Part shown: positions 36,334 through 49,672 of the stretch, piece after piece
Numbering within the stretch: position 1 is the first letter of the stretch
Layout: each line of letters starts with the position of its first letter
Assembly: GCA_025345505.1 (NCBI GenBank)
Contig: JANVCC010000021.1
Span: forward strand, 1,201,149-1,265,148
Direction: 5' to 3'
Length of the DNA: 64,000 nt
Source: Todiramphus chloris collaris
Lineage: Eukaryota; Chordata; Aves; Coraciiformes; Alcedinidae
Notes under the pieces: generated by a model
What the model saw: only the letters and a program-made list of their open reading frames with translations
Told to the model about the DNA's origin: nothing
Databases searched by the model: none
Made by a program: the position numbers and the translations under genes

Positions 36334-39300
36334 AAATAAACCCATATTTACATTTATCCTTGTAAGGCCAGCACCTTGCAGAAGTAGCCCTTAAGAGAGA
36401 CAAGACAGACATACAGAGTGTCTGGGTTTTATTTCCACCGTCTACCAATGACAGACTGTATGAATTAAAACTCCGAGTCTAGTTCTCCCTTCAGCTTCCC
36501 CCCACCTTTTATTTTGCATATACAGATCATCTCTTCCTCTGTTTATTTGCTATATCCAGCACATTGCATTTGGAAGCTTAGATTTCACAGTCTCCTGTAA
36601 TACAAGAAATGTAAAGAAAAGACATTTGACTTTCTACAATGTGTATAATGTGCTTCTTCACTAGCCCAGTAGAAGTAGGAGATGCTAATCTCTGCATTCA
36701 TCCCAACAATCTGAACTGAAATTTCTGGTCAGGCAATCCACAGAAGTAGAAATCAATTATTTAAGTGTAAGAACATTAAAGGAGGATACATGAGAAGGAC
36801 TAGCTTACACGGATTCCTACAGCACCACAGAATCATTTCAGTGACAGAGGGAATAACTTCAGCTTTTATTTCTCTGCATGAAGAAATAGTATTTTCAAGC
36901 ACAGGTTTAAGGTTTTAGGCAAACCTGGCCATTTATCTGGTCTACTATCCATCTCTCCCACAAAATTCTTACAATTAGTAATCATTGAAAGAATTCTCTT
37001 CCCCTTTAACTAATTTAGCTTAGGTTATCTCCATTACATACTTAACACTCAACCACCAAGTTATTCTTTGCCCTTAACAGAGCTGTCTTAATGTCTTCAG
37101 ATGAACTGTCCTCAGGCAGGGATTCCCAGTGTAGGAAGCACAGCAAAAAGCGCAGGCATCTTCAATTCAACGTTCACTACCAGCAAAGACCTGGCCAGTC
37201 AATATGGAGCTGTTACAAACAAACATAGGATTCTGTGGTCTGTAAAGCAAGGGTCCTGTAAAGCAGGATAGCTACTGTGAATTACATATTAAAACAACTG
37301 CAACTTTATAGTCTTTCTAAGACCATGATATAGAAAGGTCCTTCTGGTCACAAAGTCAACTGAGACTATCAGAGCATTGAAGGTGCACACATAGCCTTTA
37401 GCTTGAAGACACATCTAGCATTCCCACAGTCGTGGTTACACTCTTTTCTTTATAGCATATCTTTTATTCCCTCCATCATGAAGCATTATCTGTACTATAT
37501 CTAGGACAACAACCAATACTTTTTCCGTTCATGACTTATCTCAGTCAGCAGTGACACCTCCCTACCTGAATCATTTAAAAAGATTGTACTGCGTCTTGCG
37601 TACCTGACATAAGAATAGCCTTAAACATTCCCATTAGTTTTTCCTTGCTGAAGAAATGTCTGACAAAATTTTATGGCTACAGCCTACAGAGGCAATAATT
37701 GGCAGCACAGAATTGCTTATTACAACACAAGAGGTGGAAGACTGCAGGTACAAAGCGATTCTGTCATTTCCTTCCAACATCCACAGGCAAATCAACAAAT
37801 CCTCACAGCAGGGCTTTTGGAGTCTGTTAGTTTAACAGAATTATAGGGATGGAAAGGAACGTGTTGCCATGCACTCGATCCATTAAAAATTGGAATCAAG
37901 CCACTGGCCTGCACAGTTGAATCACATCAGAAAAAGTCAGAAGATTCAAAACCACCTTAGGACTCCAGAAAACATTTCAACTATCTATATGAAGATCTAA
38001 AGTGGGAGTATTCATGAGCAATCAGATCCCTCTTCCTGCTTTTAGCAGTTAACCTGTTTGTCAGGCTTATCCTGTAAAGATACAGGAACCTGATTGACTG
38101 GCATTGTGTTCTTCAGGAGCAAGACAGTAATGGTCTCATCCTGAAACTCATTCCACAGAGGAGGAAAAAGACAACTGTTTACATGTAACAGCTTGAAATG
38201 TAATGACTAATGCTAGCCACAGAGAACCTAGTCATGAAGGAAACAGAGAAAAAAAAAAAAAAGAAAGAAAAGAGAGTGAACTGAGGGTGAGGGAGTGGCA
38301 AGCCATGGAGACAGCAACTTTACCACACAATTGTCTCCTAGAGAAATCAAAAACCCCAAAACAACATCATCATATTTACTTCAGAGGCTTTCTAAAAATA
38401 TTCATAATGTTTGAGAAGAAAAAAATGGGTTGAGGAAAAGTCAGATGAAGAGAAAAATAATACTGATCTGCTGAGATTCTGTTGAGAGAAACAGCAGAAA
38501 AGAAACAGTATTTCATACTGTATTTCAGGTCCTGCCTTTAAGCTATGGATTGGATAGGTCTGTCAGTTCTGGTTATCCGAAGGAAAACACAGAGCCAAAC
38601 AATTGTAGTCTCAAAGCTGCTTTCGTTGGCCAACACAGAAATCCAGGACTCAGCTATTAAAGAAATGAAAACACTTTCTTTAAACAGCAACAAGATTTTA
38701 AGCCTTACCTGAATCATGGCTCACTGCAGAAGAGCTTATACCTTAGCTGCAGGCAGAAGAAGAGTGTAAAATGAGGACAAGACAGAGTAGTCTTTAGCTG
38801 TGTGTGGAAGCAAGGCTGACTGGAAAGCCCATTTTCTAGTTTTTCTAGGAGAGATGATGAAGTTCGTAGCTGATGCAAATTTACAGTAAGAAAATAGGCA
38901 CTTAAGGATATTGTCAAGAAAAAAAATATAAGGAAAGTTCAGAATGTCATGAAAGTCCTTTCCATCCCATTAGTTTTACTACGTGCCAAAAAATACATGT
39001 CAAATGTGCTAACACACACTCATCTTCCTAGATGTTTGCTCAGAAAAGGAGCTTCAGAAAAGTCTCATCATAATCTCTGTCTCTGAGACTAAGTCAAATG
39101 TTTGCAGAAATTTTTGGTGCTCAAAGCAAGGTTTTCTTGGGTCTTTTTTAAGAGTATTTTCTATTGGGTAATATGAAATGCCATAGGATTTACATTCAAC
39201 ACTGCTCAGTATGTATTGCACTGTTGCCTCTCAGGTCACAGAATGTCAACTAAGGTTTCTAAAGTAAGGAACATCCAACTAATTGTTGTTTTGAGAAGTT

Positions 39301-39862
39301 CTCTGTAAACTTCTTGTCCTACATCCTACCAAATTTTCTTTGGCAGAAGCAGGATCCACTTCTACTGGATCATCATTCTGCTGCTTCAACCACAAGATCC
39401 TCCTGTTGTCTCCCTACAAACACCAGCTGGCACTGCAGTGGTAATAAAGAGAAATCTCCTTTAATGCACAGTTTCAGACAGGAGCAACTTTGTGTATAGC
39501 TAAAGGAGGAATTAGTTTTGCTAAACACAGTAGATAATCAAGAAACGCAGGACTGTGTTATCATGCTTGTGTATGCAAAAAAAAATTGACCGTAATGTTG
39601 ACTTTTCCACCCCCAAAAGTCTTTTCATATAACTCTTGTGAATATTTTCCTAGATCTTTGCATACAAAATAACCTACTACATGCCACCAGATTGACATTT
39701 CTGCAGGTAAATAAACAAGAGATCAGAATATTAGCTCCATCACAGTGGGCTCTGTTTGCAGTGGAAGACCATCTTAGTTCCCAGTCACTGTAAACAACTG
39801 CTTGCCATGGCCTCCAAGGACCAGGAGAGCTTGCCACTGGGTTTCACAAGGGTTTAATGTTA
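36334..39862. other. Unique intron sequence
   Basis: An A run at 38250-38263 and a possible 26-bp CR1 tail relic at 37840-37865, too short to call. No exon recognised. Confidence 0.6.
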
Positions 39863-40316
39863 AGAATCACAGAATGTTAGGGGGTTGGAAGGGACCTCTG
39901 AAGATCATTGAGTCCAACTCCCCTTCCAGCGCAGGACAAAACTAGAGCAGATCATGCAGAAATGCATTCAGACAGGTCTTGAAAGTCTCCAGAGAAGGAG
40001 ACTCCACAGCCTCTCTATTCCAATGTCCAAGCCTATTCCAATGCTCTACAACTCTTACAGTAGTGAAGTTCTTCCTCGTGGTGTGGTGGAACTTCCTGTA
40101 CTCAAGCTTGAATCCATTGCCCCTCTTTCTATCACAATGCACAAGTTGCATTGTGTTGTCCCTGCTTTCTTGACACCCAGCCCTTAGGTATTTATGGACA
40201 TTAATTAGATCCCCTCTCAGTCTTCTCCTCTCCAGTCTTAAAAGCTCCAGATCTTTTAGACTTTCCTTGTAATGCAGGTGTTCCAGTCCCTTCATCATCC
40301 TCGTAGCCTCTGTTGG
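39863..40316 (-). mobile_element. CR1 LINE, 5'-truncated
   Basis: Plus strand AGAATCACAGAATGTTAGGG through CATCCTCGTAGCCTCTGTTG. A minus-strand open frame spanning 39942-40391 reads the ORF2 end with a small internal duplication (GHWNREAVESPS). Confidence 0.92.
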
Positions 40317-40318
40317 AC

Positions 40319-40372
40319 TCACAGAATTACTGAGGCTGGAAAAGACCTCTGAGATCAAGTCCAGATTGGTAA
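40319..40372 (-). mobile_element. Second short CR1 3' end abutting the previous copy
   Basis: TCACAGAATTACTGAGGCTGG and GACCTCTGAGATCAAGTCC form a 3' tail and terminal UTR of a separate CR1, directly adjoining the truncated 5' edge of the copy at 39863-40316. Confidence 0.75.
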
Positions 40373-42780
40373 GGAATTTGGGGCCACACATGTAAAGTTC
40401 TGTCAGATTAAGTTTATCCAGAGCTAGTCTTAGATACTGTTATTATCTTTCCAGCTATACACCTGTCCCCACACACTCACTCCACCTTCAGAGTGATACG
40501 GAGTTGGATACCCAGATAAGGCAAAATAGATGGATACTAGTTCATAGCTGACAACTGTCTCCATAGGCAATATGAATATAACAATCAAAAGGTTTATATC
40601 CAAACCTGCACACAGCTATGAAAATTAATATGAGCATGGCCTTGAATTCCCCCTTAGATTTTACAGGAGTATGAGGACTCTACTAGTGTTTTCACATCCA
40701 TACTCCTGGATGTGCCCCTTTTCACCCTGCTCTTTCCTTTTACCTCCGACCCTGATTTCTCCATACCTCAAATCTTCAGTCTACTCCCATTCATCAGGTT
40801 CAGACAGTCCTCAGTTTTTTTCTCTCTTCAACTCACCCGTGTCTCACTCAGTTCTTCTCACATTGATTTCATACATTCCACCACATTAGCCCCTTGCCCA
40901 CTGCAATCGGGTGACTCCTCCGTGCTGCTGTGGTGCAGCAGGATCCCTTAGGAGCACAGATACTGTCCTTTCACATCAGCTGCAGTAGCTCAAATGTAAG
41001 CTCTCCAGGAAATCTGGCCCACACTCACACCAAAACATATGCCACACAGGTGGAATCAGACATTTCAGCTGCTAAAATAGTTTTTTCCTCTGAGGAGCAT
41101 GTGCAAAGCAGACTTGCAGGCAGCTTTTCACAGTGACAACAGAAGGCATCTCTGACATATGGGAAATGCACCATTCTCTCCCTGCCTCCTCCCCAAAGCT
41201 TTAAAATGTAATGTCCTTTATAATTAGCATGAGGTAGCAAAGTTTGGAGAGAAGTGGAGGGTCGCTCACTTTTTTGAGTGTGGAAAATAAAAATGCTTTT
41301 TCCTAGTTTTCTTTCAGAAATAGCCATACCACTGTCTGAACCACTGTCTACAGCTTTTGGGAATAAAAAAAAGCTCTGTGATGGATACCTGCTGTTGAAA
41401 AGTTTACCCCAAAACTCTGCAATACTCAGCTTAAAACAAGTATTTATAAATATATATATATCTCACATAGATGTTCCATTAGATTATAACAGTAACTCCA
41501 AGTACTTATACTCTTATTTCACAATTATTAGTGTAAGCTTATAATCTAGTTCACTGGAAACAAATTACTAGGTAAGGTTAAAATTATTTACAGTTTTCTA
41601 AGTAAAGCTGACTCTGTCCTCCATCTCATCCTGGAAAATACTCCATTTAAATGACTGGAGATTCAGCCCATGGAAGTGCTTCAGATTCTGAATGAAAATC
41701 TGAGTCTGAGCTTTGCAAAGTTCAATTAGAGAGAAAAGTACTAAAATAAGAGCTTTTCCAAATCCAGCTCCTGACTTTGGCTTTTGTGTGATACTCAGCA
41801 TAAATCAGGTCAGTTATTTAGGAGCTGACAGAGTTTTGGTATGTCTCTCATTTTTATTTAATTAAGGTTTTGATTGCTGGCTTGTTTGTCATTTTATTCA
41901 AAGAGTTTCATGAAGACTCTTGTAAATTCAGACCTATGGAGAGTTTCAAATATGAGAGATGCTAATCTGTTATCACAGCCTGGATATATATGTATAGGGT
42001 AAGATATACTAGTAACAGAAAAAGCAAAATGCATTTCACACGCATGAGAAAGCATAGAGTTTTTTTCTGTATGAGAAATAAATTGATGTTTATATTTTCC
42101 CTATTAAAGCAGCTTAGGCTTTCACCTGTTGATACAGTTTTACTTGTACAATTCCAGCAAATGTCACTGTCAGTGCAGGTACTTCTGTTCCCAAGAGTTG
42201 TACCCAGTTGCAGATTGGCCAAGCACAGTCAGCTTTACGAGCAAAACACTTTTACTCCATATTCTAGCTGATGGCTTTTCTGCTGAGCTATTTTGAAAGA
42301 AGTTGCAGCTCTAAACACTGCTATGTCAGCAAAACTTTCATGCACAAGTCTGGGCTAAACCAAAGAAGTAGCACAAGTTAACCCTTCAATGCATATTGGC
42401 TATCATCATTCCCATTATCTAGAACATTCACACAACACCAGTTTAGACAGACTTTTTGAAAATCCAAAAGAAATTCCTAAATAATTCTTTTAACCTACCT
42501 CTTTGCTACTCTAGCTGTGCCACAATCTGCCAAAAAATTTGTGTGCTGGTCCAATACAGCAGCTCCCTTTTTAAGGCATTCCCCTAGGCTTCTTGCATTT
42601 GTTTTCACTTTATTTTTCTTTACATCATTCTTACAGTACCATCCAGATGGCACAGAAATGCTCAGCCTTATTTACATAAATATATTTTCAGACACCAGAG
42701 AGTTACAGAACACATTGCTGGGAAAATAATGAAGATTAATTTAGCAGCTTTCAGGTGAGTGCAATCAGAAAATCTTGCAG

Positions 42781-42892
42781 GTTTTGGGTTCTTTGGGGTT
42801 TTTTTGTTTGGGTTTTTTGTTTGTTTAGTTGGGTTTTTTAATAGGTATTTTTGTGTTAGGTTTTTTGGGGGGTTGTTTTTGTTTTTCTCAAA
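42781..42892. repeat. G/T-rich low-complexity tract
   Basis: About 110 bp of GGTTTTTT, GGGTTTTTTG and GGGGGGTTG blocks with hardly any C. Several G runs of three to six. Confidence 0.85.
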
Positions 42893-43002
42893 ACACTACA
42901 AAATAATGAGGTAATAGATTATAGTATTATGAAAAAAAAAACCCTGAACAACTCCCAGTACTTAACCTTTTCATCTGGAAACAATTAAAAGTCTTTAGAG
43001 GG

Positions 43003-43020
43003 AAAAAAAAAAAAAAAAAA
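43003..43020. repeat. Poly(A) run
   Basis: 18 consecutive A, with no recognised retroposon body next to it. Confidence 0.9.
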
Positions 43021-44329
43021 GAAATATGAAAGCAGCATCCTATGAGGTAGCACAGATTGGCACATTTCCATTTGTGGGAATGAAACCAGCCATTTATGTC
43101 AAGGGAGACCCTGGACCCTCTGTGGAGTCCGGACCACAACATCAGGCAACATCAGGCACCGGTCAAATCCTTCACTGCTGTACACATCACCTGTTTATTT
43201 GGACTCATCTAGCACAGGAAAAAAAAAACAAACCAAAAACTAATTTACTTGTTTCACTTTGTACTTTCCACAATAATGCGAATTAAAAGAAACGACAGAG
43301 GGATTTAATACATCCTACTTGAAAATGGACTTTAGGTTACTTTGGATCTTATTAGCCTCTCAGTAGGGGATATTTTAGGAGAATGTGGCTCAAATCTATA
43401 CCTGGTACAGTTCCATTTACTTCCCGAGAGATTAATTTAGCTCTTCTATTGTTTATGCTGTTTCACACACTGCACATAGGTATCAGCATAAGTCAGGAAC
43501 AGCTACAAAAATCATTGACTGCATTTACCCAGATCCCTGTGTATGCCCTAATTGAATCACAAGCAAAAATGATTGCATGCACTGAATTTATCCAAAATTA
43601 TTCGTCTGATTTCAAACCAGCATCGAGAGGAGAGGGAGGCCTACATTATTCTGACCAAACAATATAGCTTGATAGCTCATCTCAGTGTCTAATGAAGTTT
43701 GCATAATGCATGAAGTCCAATTTCAGAAAACTGAAACTGCTTTGCCTTAAAGATGGCCAGATGTTTAGTGAGCATGTAATCAAGTGACAATTTCTCCCAG
43801 AGAAATGAAGACCAAGATAGAGACAGGTAAGAAAGGTTTTATTTCCACTTGCAGCTTGGAATACCAGCAAACAGCTGGGTGATCTCCATTCTCCAATCGC
43901 AAAAAGCAGTAAAATTAGTAACTGACATTATTAGACAAAAAAAATGTTTTATTACAAATAATAATGATCTCTATGAATTACCAGAATAAGGTCATACCTC
44001 CCTACATTTCACAATTTTGATTGCCTTGTAATTCAACCTCAATCTACAGGCCTTTTAGGTAAGGAAAGAAACACACTGTGTAGACTTCAGTAAATATACC
44101 TCAGGGAAATATATCCCTGAAAAGATACTTAAAAGCACAGAACTATCTGAGTCTGATATATGGAGAGCTTGAAAGCAGAGGACAGTTATTTCTTTGCCTC
44201 GGTTAGCTGACACACTTTAGCAAACATGAACTACTCGCCAAAGTTCTCTATCCCTTGAGTCCACTAGCTAGTTTCTGGGAATGATATTCAGAAGCAGGGT
44301 CTGAAAACAGGCAATTTATTCTCATTGGG

Positions 44330-44364
44330 AAAAAAAAAAAAAAAAGGAAAAAAAAAAAAAAAAA
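44330..44364. repeat. Double poly(A) run
   Basis: Sixteen A, GG, then seventeen A. No retrogene or SINE body was recognised upstream on either strand. Confidence 0.9.
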
Positions 44365-44841
44365 CCCACAAAATCTTGGCCACAAGTGCCCTTTTTGTGA
44401 TCTGAGAGGGACATTGTTCACTTCAAGCCTGTTCAGCTGAAAATGTTGTGGGGGGGAAATAATTTATGTTAATCAATGGACAATCAAGGTAAAGATTAGC
44501 ATGTACAACTGAATCAGGAGAAGGTGCAACAGTTGGGAAAGGTCACAAGCAACCACTTGCAGAGGTTACCAGGAGCACAAGCTGTATAGAGACATAAACC
44601 CCATGCCACTATTGAGCTTGTGCTTTTCCAAATTCAACACGATTGGGAAATTTAGTTTCCAAGCTTCTTCTTTCTAGGGCTTTAGTAATCTCTCCCAAGG
44701 ATAAGGACCAGGAGGTCTGAAATAGCATGGCTGTCTTATCAAATGTTCTCAAAATAGTTGCCAACCATTTTTGTCTTTCCTCCTCTGTTACAGAGGTCTG
44801 GGATGCATCATACTTGTTCTGTTGCTCCCATATAGTCTTCA

Positions 44842-44977
44842 CAGAAACTTTTGGCTTCAGAGAAGAATATGAACGCAGAAACTTTTGGCTTCGTAGAAGA
44901 ATATAACTACAGAAACTTTTGGCTTCACAGAGGGCTATTACTACAGAAACTTTTGGCCTCATAGAAGAATGTTAATA
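44842..44977. repeat. 34-bp minisatellite, 4 tandem copies
   Basis: Four head-to-tail units start at 44842, 44876, 44910 and 44944, each beginning CAGAAACTTTTGGC(T/C)TC. The period is exactly 34 bp, with substitutions mostly in the second half of the unit. It sits inside a minus-strand open frame of 117 codons (44609-44962). Confidence 0.93.
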
Positions 44978-47900
44978 CGGCAGCAGATTACAAGATAGCG
45001 AAATCATCACTGTGTCTAACATGATGAAGTGCCTGCACAACTAAGGGTTTCTCCATTTTTCTAAATATACCTTCTTTGTAACAGCTGGCCTCATTTCCTT
45101 CCTTCAAACCTTGTTTTTTAAAATCTCAAATCACAACAGGTACAACGATCCTTTTGTTACAATATATGTTCTTAAGACCAGAATTTCTATGGAAGAACAC
45201 TTACAGAATATACCAGGAATTATACAGATTTCTTCTGAATTTCTAATCCAATTTAAATCAACCATTCATGATCCATGCAAGGAAAATATCAGAGGAAATC
45301 AGACTGAAGTATTTAACAGCCATTAACATTTATGGTAAATTAGGCACTGTAAGAAAGAGATTGACAGCTTCATACCCTTGTGAACACAGCCCTAAATTTG
45401 TCAAGTCATACATATGAGAATTACAACAGGTTACTATAGGTAGGTATTTAATAACCCCCCCCATGACTAAATTCCTTAAGTACTTTTGAAAATTCTGTTC
45501 TCCTTGAAAAATATGCCAAAGTCAGAGAAGGCAAGAATCAGTTATCCCTACTCCCAAATCTCCCAAGGAATGGAGTTTCCTCAATAAGCTCTGAGCACAC
45601 ACAACCAGCCTCAGGAGAAGCTCAGAAAAGTCAGAAAGGAAGGAAGAAGTTTCCTTGATTTAAGAATCTCACAACAGCCTTGAGAATTTAATTTCCTAGA
45701 CCTCTGAACAACTTCCTTATCTTTGCCATTTAAAACTTAAAAAAAAAACCCTCACTTAGTGAAATCATCATATTAACATTAAAGTGTTTGTTGCTACTTT
45801 TAATGGAGTGACTCAACTGTAATACCCAAGATGTTTAACTAAAACACATCCAAAACTCTATGGTCAAAGTTGTTTGACTCTGTGCAAACAGCTAATGATA
45901 GTTATAAAACCTTCTTCCTCTCACTAAATTTCTTCAGCATTCAAGGGTTGCAAATTTCGTTTGTGGAAGTAGGAAAAGAGACAGCAGTTCTAAGGGCAGA
46001 AAACAACTTACCCAACAAAGTATGTAGCAGAACCACCAGTATCTTAAAAGTCTAATAAAAAGCAGATACACAAGAAGACAGGGGCAGAGACAGCTTTGAG
46101 AAAGAAACCTATAACAAACTTATAAATAACCTAGAGTATCAGTATTTTCACCACACAAAAGTCCCTTTTCCAGATCAAGAAAGTGAGAAATGAAGACTAC
46201 AATGATTTAAAAGGAGAAAAGTGTATGATGCTAAAAAAAGCATGTGATGTTGGGAAACAGATATGTCTCTGCAGTCTGTGGACTTTTTTAAATTGCAGAA
46301 ACCAAGCATTTATTTTATTCTTCACTTCTGCATAGGCACTCGGCAGAAATACCTTGTCTGTACCAGAAAAAGCATGCCTGAGAGTACCTAAGTGCCGAGG
46401 GACACCATGTTCGCTGAAAAAGTGTGAAGGGAAATGAAGTACAATCCTCTAAACCTTATTTTTCAGCAAAGAGACAATAAAGAAAATTATGTGCAATTAG
46501 ACTGATCACAAACTCTCACGTGGAAAAAAATATATATGTATATAAAGTATGTGGGTTCTTTTGGATTCTATTCATTGTAAGAATAGCGTGAAAAATGAAG
46601 GGCATTTTTTCTGATATTTAAATGACACTGATGAATAGTATTCATTCTTTACCAACCAAAAAAACCTTACATAAACATGAAGACTCCTCTGTGACCCAAT
46701 TAGGGATTATATGGAGTCAAATTGTATTCATATGTTCCTTCCTAACTACAAGCACATCTATAATGCCACTGGAATTGCTCCATGGCTGGGTCTGCGTTCC
46801 CAAAACTTTATGCTATGAAATTTTAGAACAAATTGTCATTAGAACTGCTTTATTTCTTTCATGGAACCGATCAGCAACATCCGTTTGTTTCTTGGGTAAA
46901 CCCACCAATCCAAGAACTAAGGAAGACCAAACTCTCAAAAGCACATGTCAGTATCATGCAGGAATCTAATAAACAGGTCAACAAAAAAGTAATTATTCAT
47001 GGAGCAATCATGCAAGAAGTTCTAAAATGAAGATGATAAATGCTTGACCACTCAAAAACTTAATTGATTTCGGCAAAGAGACCCTCAGTTTACTCTAATT
47101 TGATATTCTTTGCAGGAATTTAGCCTTAGCTTTTCTAAATTAACTTTTTCAAATGTTAGCAATAAAGAAAGTGAATCTAGCACTGGACAGACAAGGAAGG
47201 CAACTGTTACTTTCTAGAACAACTGTAACAGTGTGGACACTTACTCTGAAGCCTAGGACCTGTAGGTCTAAGAAACAGGTTATTGAAGTGGAAGACATCA
47301 AGCACAAGAACTGGCATCAGGCTGGAAAGTTTTCTTCCCATACTTTGTTCAAAGGCCAATTCTTTTTCTCAAAGCTCAGGTACTTGTTAGACACTGTAAC
47401 ACTGCTCAGCTATGGAGAAGATGTTCGGTCCAACTGTTCTTCAGATCTTTTGTCAATGCCCGCTACCGAGCAGAGGAGACATTTCATTCTCCCATGTTAC
47501 TGACAGGGAATTGCTCATCTGTAATACACCTTTTGAGACAACATTACGTCATCCACATCTGGCAATCTGCTTGAACTCCGAAAAGACAAAGCAGCATGCA
47601 GAAGATCAGTCCATTACCAAAGACTTGTGGCAAAAACTTCCATTTCTCCAAGAAGCAGACTGGATTTCCTGCCAATTTAGTAAATTATAGCAATAAGTAT
47701 TTTACTGCTATTCTAGTCCATCCCTGAGTACCTCAAACACAGGCAGCCTAAGGCCTTTATCCAAGTGTCCATCAGATAGGTCCTATTTTAGTTACACAAA
47801 GTGGTGCTCTAGAGGACACAGAAGTTGAAGCTGCCAAGATGATATGAAAGAAAAAACAATTTAAAAAAAAAAATCCATTCAGGCTCATTTTTTCCCCTTC

Positions 47901-49148
47901 AGCTTCCTCCTTTCCACTCCATTTCACTTTTGAGATGACTTTATCCTTTCACACACTCAATGGTGAAATACGTCATAAATAGATGCACGTTTCATCTTAT
48001 TACTACTACCTCCCAGGAACATTTTCATAGTAAAGCATTGATTGCCAGAGCCTAAAGCAACAAGAATGAGTCTGATTTTGATTTCTCAGCAAAAATTCAT
48101 GCGCTTAAAAGTTTTCTATAATTCATACCTTTTCAATCATGAGTGATCTGAACTTAATGACAGCCTGTAAGTATGTTCTAGAAACAAGAATAATAAACAT
48201 TTCTCAAGATTATAATCAAGTTAAGTGTATGATTACTATCTTAGTCCTAATAAATGAACAGATCCACTTCAAACTAAAATTTAATCCGAGACTTGAGTGT
48301 TCTCTTAGGTCACAGAGCAAAAAGAAGCATATAAAATTTGCAGGGAAAGATACAAACATCCCGAGGCATTCTGTTACTTTAAAGATGATCTGAATTCACT
48401 GACTGGAAAACTCAACCTTCAAAAATAACACGAACCACCTCTCTACACTTTATTGCTTTATAATAAAGATTTTGCTTTATAAATACATTAGTTAAGACAG
48501 CGAGATAGAGGAAAATGATCCAAGTTAACAAACAACAAGAAGATATCAGGCTTGTGCTCAAATAGTGTCTTGCCATATCTTTGAGAAGAAGCCTGTAAAG
48601 GAAATACTTAGGGCTATACAGTGTGGTGGAAAACAAATTAAATCTGGATTTCAATTAGCTTTGCTTTATTATGGAAAGATTCATCAGGTTATGTTTCTAT
48701 AATTGCTGATGCTTCAATAATAATTTTACCTATCAAGTAAACAGATATAGCCTAGATATATGCAAGAAGTTCAGACTTAAGTATAAGTTCTGAGTAATAT
48801 TCTAGCCAACTCTCCACATCACAGCTAGTCTTTTAAATACCCATCATGTCTAGTGGAGAAGCAAAATGAAAGTGAAAAAAAAAAAAGAGTAAGGATTGCT
48901 TTTAATCTACAACACTTACTTGAACAAAAGGGAAATAAAGCATTCATAAAGATATATGACAAAGCCTAGAGAGTGGACACAAAGAATGAAGTGATGAAAC
49001 ACACAAAAGAAACACTCTGCGAATTGCCTTTTGGGATTGCCTGAGAATAAAGATGAGCGTACATCCAGCTGATAACCAATTAACAGTTTTGTGAACAGGT
49101 AAGTACAGTTTATAACCTTACTTCTCACACTGTCTCTTCAACATACTT
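44978..49148. other. Unique AT-rich intron sequence
   Basis: Open frames of 115-116 codons (46622-46969, 47153-47503) show no family motif and are antisense to the gene. Nothing else recognised. Confidence 0.6.
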
Positions 49149-49672
49149 AGAATCATAGAATGGTAGGGCTTGGAAAGGACCTCTGGAGATCATCAAGTGC
49201 AACCCCCCTGCCAGAGCAGGGTCACCCAGGGCAGCCCACACAGGAACAGAACCGGGTGGGGTTGGAAAGTCTCCAGGGAAGGAGACTCCACAGCCTCTCT
49301 GGGAAGCCTGGGCCAGGCTCCATCATCCATCCTTACAATGAAGAAGTTTTTCCTTGTATTGAGATGGAACTTCCTGGGTTCCAGTTTGTGACCATTGCCT
49401 CTTGTCCTACCACAGGGCACCACTGGAAAGAGCCTGGCCCCTTCTCCTTGACCCCCACCCTGCAGAGATTTGGAACCATTCCTAAGATCCCCTCCCAGGC
49501 TTCTCTTCTCCAGGCTAAACAGCCCCAGGGCTCTCAGCCTTTCCTCACAAGAGAGACATTCCAGTCCATCATCCTCGTAGCCTCTGTTGGATTGTCTCTA
49601 GTATTTCCATGTCCCTCTTGAACTGGGGAGACCAGGACTGGGCACAAGACTCACTAGGGCAGAGTAGAAAGG
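49149..49672 (-). mobile_element. CR1 LINE, 5'-truncated
   Basis: Plus strand AGAATCATAGAATGGTAGGG, CCCCCTGCCAGAGCAGGGTC, to CACTAGGGCAGAGTAG. Same subfamily as the copies at 55.1, 58.9 and 61.8 kb. Relatively well preserved. Confidence 0.94.

Larger units (their letters stand above)
40373..44841. other. Unique intron sequence with pyrimidine-rich and low-complexity stretches
   Basis: A C/T-rich stretch at about 40690-40870, a TA run at 41452-41461, and the G/T and poly(A) tracts listed. Two plus-strand frames over the pyrimidine stretch are composition artefacts. Confidence 0.6.

Noticed and set aside
37840..37865. Possible CR1 tail relic (CAGAATTATAGGGATGGAAAGG)
   Set aside because: Only about 25 bp resemble a CR1 terminus and the next bases do not continue the match.
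44330..44364. Double poly(A) as the tail of a processed pseudogene
   Set aside because: No recognisable coding or SINE body lies 5' of it and no target duplication was found.
46622..47690. Three plus-strand open frames of 92-116 codons as a possible gene
   Set aside because: No domain or signal peptide recognised, no splice context, antisense to GABRG3, and lengths fit chance in 64 kb.
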